A stretch of DNA of 64,000 bases from Moesziomyces globuligerus (lineage: Eukaryota; Basidiomycota; Ustilaginomycetes; Ustilaginales; Ustilaginaceae), in contig JARVLF010000003.1 in the NCBI GenBank assembly GCA_030849465.1, positions 186,001 to 250,000 of the forward strand, read 5' to 3'. Shown one piece after another: positions 1 to 9,287 of this stretch. The notes beneath the pieces were generated by a model. The model searched no databases. It was not told where the DNA came from and saw only the letters and a list, made by a program, of their open reading frames with translations. Position 1 is the stretch's first letter; the number at the start of each line of letters is the position of its first letter. The translations under genes and the position numbers were made by a program.

Positions 1-1
1 G

Positions 2-529
2 GCTATTGCGACGATCGAGGCGAGGCCGGAGCTGCAGCGTTCGGATAGCACTTCGTCGGTGGTCGGCGAGGCGAGCAACGCGAGCACGCCAGGTGCACTG
101 TCGCGCTCGCATTCGACGCACAACCTCCGCGGCGCAGCAGTGATGGTGCCTTCGGTGCGCAACAAGATCGCCATGCTCGAGAGCAGGAGTGCCGCCCTGA
201 GGGAGTTCACGGGGGCAGCGGCGGAGGTGTCGCCAGTGGCATCGCCTCTGAGGAAGTCAACCTCGACCTCGAACTTTGGCCTGAGCAGCTCGACTTCCAC
301 GGGCAGAGTGGCCCAGCTGGCCGCGTCGGCGGAGAGGGCGGGGGGGCTCACGCCGTCCGCTTCGTCGCCGTTCAGACTCGGACGCAAGGGAAGCTTCGTC
401 TCGGTCACAGATTCAGAGGACGGCGCAGGGTCGATCGTGTCCTCAGTTGCGCCCGTGCCAGAGTACATGAAGGCAGCTTCGACCACAAACGGTTCCTTCA
501 ACGCCCCCGTACTGCGCAACCTCCGCTAG
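2..529 (+). CDS. C-terminal part of an unidentified Ser/Ala-rich protein (5' end outside window)
   Basis: The frame is open from base 2 to a TAG stop at 527-529 and enters from beyond the left edge, so only the last 175 or so residues are seen. The visible part is low in complexity and rich in Ser, Ala and Thr, as in a disordered tail. It contains a short, more protein-like stretch (VRNKIAMLESRSAALREF, around residues 57-74 of the visible part) that could be a helix. It also has several Arg/Ser patches (SRSHSTHNL, LRKSTSTSNFG) of the kind phosphorylated in cytoskeletal or polarity proteins; that last point is inference. I do not recognise the family. Codon third positions are GC-rich like those of the surrounding genes, which supports real coding. 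Confidence 0.6.
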   Translation, partial: AIATIEARPELQRSDSTSSVVGEASNASTPGALSRSHSTHNLRGAAVMVPSVRNKIAMLESRSAALREFTGAAAEVSPVASPLRKSTSTSNFGLSSSTSTGRVAQLAASAERAGGLTPSASSPFRLGRKGSFVSVTDSEDGAGSIVSSVAPVPEYMKAASTTNGSFNAPVLRNLR

Positions 530-1039
530 GCTTCAACCACGGCCGATCCTCAACTATTTCGCATTCTTTAAAGGACAAGGACAGTGATCGTTGTCTCTGA
601 TGTTCCCGTCCAAGCCAAGGCGCCGGCAGCTTGGTTTATATCCGTCCGACCATGCCTACCGCAGCAGCCAGACCTTTCCAGATCCCTTTCGCATTTCACA
701 TTTCTAGAACACATGTCGATCCTTCATGCTCAATTCACGCACTTGTTCCTGTTTGCATTGGCTGTCCTTCGAAAGATGCGTGATGTACTCATACTGTCAG
801 AGCTGCGTGCCAGCACGCATGTATGCACGGTTTGCACCAGTCATTTCGGGTCCCGAGCCCTCTGGGTTTGGGTTGAAATAAGCATATCGTTTCGTGTCAC
901 AAGCTATCGATGAACCGTGGCAAATGCATCGTTCAATCGTGTCAAGAGCATCGTTCATTCGTGTCAGTACCTAACATGCCCAGAATGCGTCGCGTGATGG
1001 AGAGACGAGCATCAGCACCACCAACGTCGCACAACAGGC
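530..1039. other. Intergenic; short direct repeat pair before the transposase
   Basis: No convincing gene. It should hold the 3' UTR of the left-edge gene. Two near-identical 19-bp direct repeats (GCATCGTTCAATCGTGTCA at 926-944 and one-mismatch copy at 948-966) lie about 75 bp upstream of the transposase ATG. I found no matching inverted copy downstream of the ORF. Confidence 0.5.
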
Positions 1040-2053
1040 ATGCCGAAAACGGTGAGCTCCGATCTGCGCTCGCGCGTGGTGGCGATGATCGACGAGGGCG
1101 GGCATACGCAGCACGAGATTGCGGAACGCTTCATGGTCAGTCGCTCCTTTGTCTCCAAAGTGGCAGTGCGGCTGAACGTGGAGGGCAATGCATTCGCCAG
1201 GCAGCGGGGCGGGACCCCCCGCCTCGGGCAAGACCACCTGGATTTCATCGCAAGCCTCCTGCGCGACGATCCCACCACGACGTTGGCCGAGATCCAGGAC
1301 CGATGTCAGTGGCACTTCAGGCTTCAGACACCGCTCTCGATTGCTGCAATACGTCGGGCGGTCAACAAGGACATTGGATGTCTACTGAGGCACGTTCACG
1401 ACGAGTCGATGGACGGCAACAGCCCGGATTGCCTCGCTCGTCGTCAGCAATGGGTGCAAAAATGGCTCGCTCATGATGGGAGTGCGCATCACGCTGTTTA
1501 CCTCGACGAGGATTGCTTCGGAGATCATTGCGGAGGGAGATCGTCAGAGGGACCGAGAAGTGGTCGAGGCAGCATGTCGCTTCTCATCGCTGTCTCCCGC
1601 GACGGCGTACTGCATTACGAAATAGGGCAAGGAACTCGCAGAGCAGATACGTTCTTGGCTTTCTTACGACAGCTACTGCAACGCATTAGCGAGCGAGGAT
1701 ACTCTCGCACAAGAATCATCATAGACACGGACAGAACTCACGAGGCCGTCCATCAAGCCATCGTCGATGCAGGTCATATGGCCTACTTGCTCCCTCCGAG
1801 CTCGCCTTCTCTCAACGTCGCCACATGGACCTTCGGATACATCAAGTCACACACTTCACAGGATCAGAGCGCTACCGCTCCATGCTTTGACAAGGAGGCA
1901 AAGATTGAGGAGGCGATCGCAAGCATCACGCGCGAAAGAGTCGTCGATTGGATGGACCAAGTCGGGCGCAACACCGTCAAGGCCCTCAGGTCCGAGCCGC
2001 TTGATCGCGCATACTCGCATCTCCGACATGGTACAACGGATCGATGCAATTGA
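1040..2053 (+). CDS. Tc1/mariner (IS630 superfamily) transposase-like protein, intact ORF with altered catalytic triad
   Basis: A 337-residue ORF from ATG to TGA without interruption, the usual length for this superfamily. Residues 5-50 form a helix-turn-helix of paired-like type (TQHEIAERFMVSRSFVSKV). A GTPRLG linker and a second HTH follow (about 60-110). The RNase H-fold DDE domain follows, with the first Asp in AVYLDEDCF and the second in IIIDTDRTH. The family's LPPYSPDLNP-IE block appears as LPPSSPSLNVATWTF. Known family members have Glu or Asp where this protein has Thr/Trp, so the third metal ligand appears lost. The Asn normally following the second Asp is also changed. It is either a decaying element with a still-open frame or a domesticated DNA-binding protein. 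No terminal inverted repeats were found by eye. Confidence 0.8.
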   Translation: MPKTVSSDLRSRVVAMIDEGGHTQHEIAERFMVSRSFVSKVAVRLNVEGNAFARQRGGTPRLGQDHLDFIASLLRDDPTTTLAEIQDRCQWHFRLQTPLSIAAIRRAVNKDIGCLLRHVHDESMDGNSPDCLARRQQWVQKWLAHDGSAHHAVYLDEDCFGDHCGGRSSEGPRSGRGSMSLLIAVSRDGVLHYEIGQGTRRADTFLAFLRQLLQRISERGYSRTRIIIDTDRTHEAVHQAIVDAGHMAYLLPPSSPSLNVATWTFGYIKSHTSQDQSATAPCFDKEAKIEEAIASITRERVVDWMDQVGRNTVKALRSEPLDRAYSHLRHGTTDRCN

Positions 2054-5000
2054 TACAAATCCATACGCCGTTAGCTCCAGCAGACCCGGATGCACGACTT
2101 GAACGGCCTGCGCCAAACGCACATGATGACAGGTCAGCCCAGCACAACGAAAACGATAGGGTGGTTGGTCATGTGACTAGTCAGGGAACGGACGTGAGTG
2201 ACAGTCGCACGAGAACCGGCGCTGTTTGTTTCTGTCGAGCGAAAGGTATGCAGCAGATGCAAGACTCAAGCCATGCAGGGCGTTCTAGAAAGTCGGTCCG
2301 GACACAGAGACCGAGTGGCTGCAGCCAGATGCACTTGCCGATGTAGGAACAGTATCGAGCGTTTGGCAGCTGTGAGGGACATTGGCGCATCAAAGGACGG
2401 CAATGTAGACTTGCAGCGTGGCTGCTGCGGCAATGTCCAAGCGAGTCTCCCCGGCCTCCCTACTCAGCATTCGAACTGTGAGTTAAGTTAGGGCTGCCGG
2501 ATCGACGCCATATACTTTTAGCTGGGCCATCCTTTGGAAAACTTTTCGCTCGCCGTGATAGCGTCCTCTCGAGGACCGGCGAGGCCTCTCGAGGCTGTGC
2601 TTTGTTGTGCCGTGTTCACGTCCGGCGGAAAGACGGACTGCGTTCTCGGTCCCAAGTCGGTCTGTGGCTTCAGGTGAGGGCGCTAGACTTTTCTCTCGCA
2701 ACGCAAGTCTGAAAAGCCAATAGCAAGCGCTCGATCGGAGGCAGGTTTAACCGAGCCGTTTGACCTAGGCTGCCTCGGAACTCCCCATTCGGTCGACTGG
2801 ATTGTGAGTGGCAGGGGAGAGCTTCGCAAGGCCATCCCGGCGTTCTAGAATCGGAGCCCGGTGAAAACAAAGCGTTTCCAGTCTGTTGTCTCGGTGCCTC
2901 GTGGCAGGTGCGCGCAAGAGGGAAAATGCAAAACCAGGGTCGTTTCGGCGCGGAAAATGACCGGCAGGTCCAGCGTCTCGTAAGGCTTGGTTGTCGAGCG
3001 GCGGCCTCATGAGTACCAGGCTCGGACGAGGGGACAGTCGTTGTCATGGCAAGGGCTCGCAGCATGTGTCTGCCGTGGTGCTTTCCTGTCGATGAACCCA
3101 GCAGTCGGAGGAGCGAGAAGGATTCGCGGCGACTTGAGACGGTGAAGCGAGGCCAGAAAGGCCCTGAAAAATCGACAACGTGGAATTGGCACTCCGAAAG
3201 CCCTAAGCCACGTCGAGGGCCTGCGCCGAGAGCGCCGACCTTGCGGCTTGGCGTGCCTGGGGTTTTGCCATGTGCTTTTGCGGGCATGAAAGCCGTTGTC
3301 TCAGAGCCGCGCGGTCGACACATCCCCAAGCGGTCAGCGCTCCTCGCCGGCTTTGCTTCTGTCGCTGAGCGAAGAGGGATTGCTGTTGTCGCCAAGGCTG
3401 GAAGAAGCACTTTGAAGACGAAAGATTGATATTAATATGTCGTGAGCGCGTGCTGGCAGGCGCCTTCGGCGAACGCTGCAAGAACACAAAAGCGGGGTGG
3501 TTGAACGCCGAGCGCAATACGCAGCCTACGATTCGTGAGGAGAGCTTTTGGCAATCGGAGTGGAGAATTCGCGGCAACGCAGCTGTGGCTGTCACGCTGG
3601 CCAGGGCCCTGATTTGTCCGAGAGCTCGGCTCGACCATGGTAGAGCGAAGCGACGAGGATCGATGCACGCTTCCCTCGACAGCGAGCGTCGACCGAGGTC
3701 ACGCTAACCAGGTCGAGGCAGACATCGTTGGCCAACCAGTGTCGACCCTTTTTTGATTCGTGATAGCTAGCACCTCGATCCGTACAAGCCGGATCGTCGC
3801 TTCGTGATGGCTCGCTTCGCGCACGACGATTTCTGACGTCCGATGACCGTCTGGGCTTTGAGTATATGCGCAAACCCCGGTCTACTTGCGTCATTGATGG
3901 ATGTTGTTGGCTCGAATCCTATGCCGACCCCGACGGTGGATGATGTCGAATTTCATGGACAGCGTGAGCCTTCGGAGATTCTGACAATAGGATCTGGCAC
4001 CGTGATGCCAAGAAGACGAGGCCGTGAGGTGTCGGCTACAACTGCACAGCATAAGCCTCGCATTCTCGCTGAAAGGTTCACCGACACGACACGCTGTAAT
4101 TCAAGGTGGGGACGAGATGCGTGCGCCGTAAGCTTTCGCCGCTGGAGAGCAAAGACCGCGTTGCCGGTCAACTTTGGCATTCTTGATACAGTACGCTGTG
4201 CTGAAAGGCGATGCAGTCGCAAATTACTGTACACTGCCACCGACGGAAGTCAGACCTGCGACGCAGAATGCTGATGGAATGGCGCGGGAACAGACGCTAG
4301 ACGGCAGTGCAAACAAGACTCGCCGACTGAGCATCTTCGCATCTTTCCGCAGCCTGCGTCAAAGTCGATGTGCCGTGATGTCTCGGTGCTCTTTCGAAGC
4401 ATCCATCGACGCCACCTTTCCAAAGGCGAGCCCCACACCACACGTCTTTCAGAGCAAGCGGAGCTCGAGCTCCCCAAACGTGGGAAAAAGTAGGCCATCC
4501 ATGCGCAACGCCAGCCCAGCTCCTCGCCCTTTTGCAATTTGTGGCCGAAGCCTGCGCCTCGATGCCAGTCCGTTGCATCGCATTGCATCTCGCATGGCAA
4601 AGGTCACAATCACAGTGACTTGATGGCATGTCCGAACAAGCAGCTGCATCCTCACTGTCGGCGTGCTCCGATCCCTGAGTGGGGCTGAAGAGCGATGACG
4701 GACGCTGGCCAAGCACCGGCAGTGTATTTAGCCTCGGTTCCCATGCGATGGCTCGCGGAAATCGGGGGCGCTCGTGTCGAGTGAGCTCGCTTCGAAGCCA
4801 GCAGCCCGGAGATTGCCCAGCCGCAGGTTGAGGTCCCTTCGTACTCGAGTCCTCCGTTGCTGCGCCTAGTGGGGACCGCCGATCGCGGAGCATCGCCAGG
4901 TCCTCAGCGCTCGACCGCTGTTGCTCGTTGCCGTGACCCCCCACCGTCAGAGCAGAGCCATACCGCTTGCGATTCCGAGCTAGCCACGATTTCCGCACCT

Positions 5001-6820
5001 CGAAGTCAAACTCGCAGTTGCCCCAATTTCAATTCTAGTGACCAATAGCAAGCTTTGAAGCACGAAGCTTCAAGGCTTTTAAATTCCACTTTGGAATGGG
5101 TTCAAGATACCGCAGCAACCATTTTGGAAAATGCCAATTTAGGGAGAGGCCATTCGGGACAGCTTGCCTGCCGTTGCAGCTGCAGTACAGTGCGGTGGTT
5201 AGGGTTGAAGTTCAACCCGGCCTTCAAGCTGTTGCAACCTACCGGCCATGTGCTGCAGGATAGGGGAGATGGAGCTCCTGAGTGCCGATGGCTCTTCTGT
5301 TCACCGATCAATTCGACCCCTCTTCCCTCGAGCGGTCCGTCTGGATGGCTGTGCTGATCAGGCAGAGAGGAAGTAGCCTTGCAACCTAGGCTACATGCGG
5401 GCATGCTGGTTGGGGTTGGAAGGTGCAGAAGCTCGCAATCGGCAACGCGCACATTTGGGCGTGAATTCCAGTCTTCGCCTTGACCCTGCGGCGATTTCAC
5501 TTGGACTTGATTTTTATTCTTTCTAATACAATATAACCGGACCAGGCTGTGAGTGCATTCGGCAGGAGCGAGAGCATGCATTCCGCTGCACATGCAAGTC
5601 GAGGCAAGCGACAAGCACTCCTCTTGTGGGTGTCCGAGGACGTTCAGGATCCTCTGTCATGTCAGACGACAGCCTTGCGCCAGGATCCGAAGCTTTGAGC
5701 ATGCGATGGGGCACGGAACATCTTCCGCCTTGATTGGGTGGGTGAAGATGCCGAAAATTGGCCGTAGGAAGCGAATGGTTGAGGGGGTGATAGGGTAGAG
5801 CGCAGAAGAGAGGGGATGCGCCGGACTGCAGCTGAGCTTGTTTTTTTTGCAGTGCGTCTCCGCAGAGGAGTGTGGGTTGCTTTTTTTCGCGGCAGCAGCC
5901 GATTTGCCCTTGCCCTGGCTCAGAAGAATGCATTCTCGCCTGCAAGTCTGCGTTGAATCTCTGCGGGCGCAAGGCGGCTTCCAGGCCGCAAGCCGCCGCC
6001 TGGTGCAGAGTGCCATCAGATTAGCGCTTCGGCAGTGCACGCTCTGCGCCGTTTCTTCATGTCAAGCGGCTTGGTGACCATCCTTTGACCTGCACCTCTG
6101 CCACCATCACCTACCCACGCTTTCCACTTCCCCACCTTTCCCCCACACCCTGCCATCAGCCCTTCATCGTTCCGACGCCAGCCTCCTACTATTCTTCGAA
6201 CCGCCTCTCGCCAGCCGCTCTCTTCTTGCCGTCCAAGCTTCGACCCATCGACTTCCTCTAATCTTCCGCGGAGCTGCAGTAGCAACATAGACGCTCCTAT
6301 CGGTGCATCCGGCTTGCATCCGACCTCGCAACGCTGTCTCAACTTCTGTGCAGCCTCAGCCTCCGCCTCCGCCTGGCTTCTCCTTCGATCTCGGATCCGC
6401 CGATACTGTCTGTCGAGCGCTTGACAACAGGCCTTTAGCCTTCTGCGTCCAGTGATAGGAAGACATCATCGAAGGCTCCCAGCATTTTGTCTGCCTTGCT
6501 GGCCCCGATAGACCGCCGTCCATCGTAGCTGCCCTCACGATTCGACGCCCAGTCCGTGGAAGCTGGTCCTCCGATTCGCATATTGTTCGTTGGAGCCGGT
6601 CTTCAACGAGAACCTCGGCTGCGTTCGATCAACGAACCTCACTTGCTACCGCCTGTCTCATCCAACGTTATCCCACATCCCATGGACACTTCTGCCGCCG
6701 TCTTGCCTCTTGTCATCACTCTCCTCTCCACGAAGCGCCTCGATCCGTCTCGCACATCAAGCTCGACCAGAGCGCCCTTTCCCGCTGCGAAGCCCAACCT
6801 GTCCCTTTGATCGAGCGTAG
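2054..6820. other. Gene-poor intergenic region and long leader of the Gln-rich gene
   Basis: About 4.8 kb with no ORF that looks like a protein family; the open frames present (up to 246 codons) have arginine/serine/proline-rich random-looking translations typical of GC-rich noncoding DNA. The stretch from about 6080 to 6700 is strongly pyrimidine-rich on the + strand (many CTTCC/TCTCC runs), as expected for promoter and 5' UTR of the downstream gene. The only ATG in that leader (6682) opens a 42-codon reading frame ending at 6810. Confidence 0.5.
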
Positions 6821-9249
6821 GTACCTTTCAAGGTTCTTACGCCGCCGCTTCTGCCCAGCACGATCTTCTCGCAAGCACAACCATCGCATCAGCCGCAGTG
6901 GCCGCCTTCGCACCCCGATTCGTCCGGTGCAAACCCGCAGCTGACGTCCAGTCAATCTTCGCCAGCACCCATCGCCTGGAACACAGGTCAACTACCCTCC
7001 GTCTTCGAGGAGACCGATCCGGTCGAGTCGGCGTCCTCATCCGGCACCGAGTCGCGCCAGGGAACGGACTCCGGCACCGCCTCACCCGCCCTCCTGAACC
7101 AGGGCTTCTTGCTCTCTCAATCTCGTCGACGCTTCACCAACCCCAATTCGGACGCCAGTCCAATCAGCCGTCCTGCGCCGCGCTTAAGTTTCGGCGCAGT
7201 ACAGCTCCCTCAGCTGGCGCAGAACAACTTTCATCACTTCTCAACCCCTGGTCTTGCCGTTCCCGATCGCGACGACGCACTCCGGCGGCCGCGGTCTCCG
7301 GTCTCCCTGGATTCTCTTCGCGCCATGAACGCAGCTCATGCCGAGGGACAGCAAATGTCCCGGCAGCCGCGTTTCGACATGCCATTGAGCATCTCTACCG
7401 ACATGCAGCACTTCAGCTACCCACCTCAGGCGCATCATCAGCAGCAGCAAGATCATCACGGGCAACAGCAGCAGCAGCAGCAGCAGCAGGGCACTCAGTC
7501 CACGCTTGCGTCGCCATTGTCAGCGCATCCAACCGATTCGAAGCTCCCATTGCTCTATCCTCAGGCTCAGAATGCCGATGCATTGGCAAAACAGCCATCG
7601 CAAACTGAAGCGTTTCATCTGAACCATGCCGCGCAGGAGCAACAGCGCTCCACATCTGCCATGGACAACGGTGTCTCAGCGCAGCACCAACATCAGCAGC
7701 AGCAGCAACAGCAACAACCGCAGCAGCAACAGCAGCAGCAGCAACAGCAACAACAACAGCAGCCGCCGCAACAGCAGCCGCAGACGCCTTCCACACCACA
7801 GCAGATTCAACCTCATCCTCAACCGCAACAATCGTTCGCGGCCATGCCTTCGCCTTTGCAGCAGCAAGCTGGCGCTCAAATGATGCAGATGCCGGAACAG
7901 ATGATGCAGCCTATGCATCTCGAGACGCAGCATGCCCAGCAGTCAGCACAGCTTCAGCAGACCCCGCGGCCGAACGAGTCGCCCGCCCATCACTTGGATG
8001 CGTCGCAGGCTGTTTCCCAGGAACCCATGATGCCCATGCACTTGACTCAGCCGGGACTCGCCGTGCACCCCGCACAAGCCGCACCGCAAGGCGCACCTGC
8101 CACGAGTTCTGCAGGCTTCAGCGGTGCGATTCAGAGACCGTCGATGTCCTCTCATCAACGCTCCTTGTCCTTGGGCCTCCATTTGCACCAACTTGGATCG
8201 CAAGCCATGCCTCAGCATTCCATGCCCGCCGCGGCACAAGGTCTTCAGTCGCTCGGTTGGCCATCTGGTCCGCCGCAGAATGAGGTGCTCATGTCCAGCG
8301 CACCCATTCAGCCTCCGGAACGCTTCAATCCCGGCCATCAGCGCGCTGCATCGCACAGCGTTGGTCCAAACACCAATATGACCATGCAGACGCTCTCCAT
8401 GGACATGAGCCCACTCCCGGCAGCCGCGATGATGACTCAAGCGCAAGCACAGGCGAACTCGCAAGCCCAGGCTCAGGCTCAAGCGCAGGCTCACGCACAA
8501 GCCCAGGCTCAGGCCCAGGCTCAGGTTCAGGCTCAAGCTCAAGCTCAGGCGGTGCAGGCTCAGGCGCAGGCTCAAATGCAAGCCCACGCACAGCTGCAAG
8601 CACAGGCCCAGGCGCAAGCTCAGGCACAAGTGCACGCTCAATTGCAGGCGCAGGCACACGCTCAAGCCCAAGCACAGGCCCAAGCCCAAGCACAGGCACA
8701 GGCCCACGCCCAAGCCCAAGCCCAAGCACAGGCCCAAATGCAAGCGCATTTGCAAGCACAGAGCCAGCAGGCTGAAGCTGACGCAAACGCCGCGGCTGCT
8801 CGTGCTGCGTCCGGAGAACGCATGGATCTGATGGATCAGATCGCAAAGCTGCTCGACGATGTCGTTCTCCAAGCTAACACGGCTCGCGAGTCTTTCCACA
8901 AGGGAGACGGCATGCTCAGCACTCGCTGCCTTGGCGACCTTCAGAAGGACCTGCAGCACATTCAACATCTCTCGCACCAGAAGCTCGCCGACCCCGCTGT
9001 GATTCCTGTCTCTGTTGGGTCGCAGCCCTCTGAGGGTCTGCCGAACGGTTCGTTCCCCTCGCACACGATGCAGACGTCACAGCTGTCGCAGTCTGCCCAA
9101 CAAGGTCCTCTTCCTCTCTTGTCTCTGGAGCAGGGCTTGGTGCAAGCACAGCAGCAGCAGCAACGACAGCGATCGCTTAGCCAGCATCAGCAAGACTCGT
9201 CGGCGCCCGCAAATTTGACCCTCGGTCAGATGCACGAGTCTGGCACGGT

Positions 9250-9287
<38 letters not shown>

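Noticed and set aside
2670..3410. 246-codon minus-strand ORF in the left gap
   Set aside because: Random-looking composition, no family similarity, overlapping equally long frames on the other strand.
8437..8768. CRISPR-like or tandem noncoding array
   Set aside because: The repeats are in-frame codons of a eukaryotic protein; there are no spacers.
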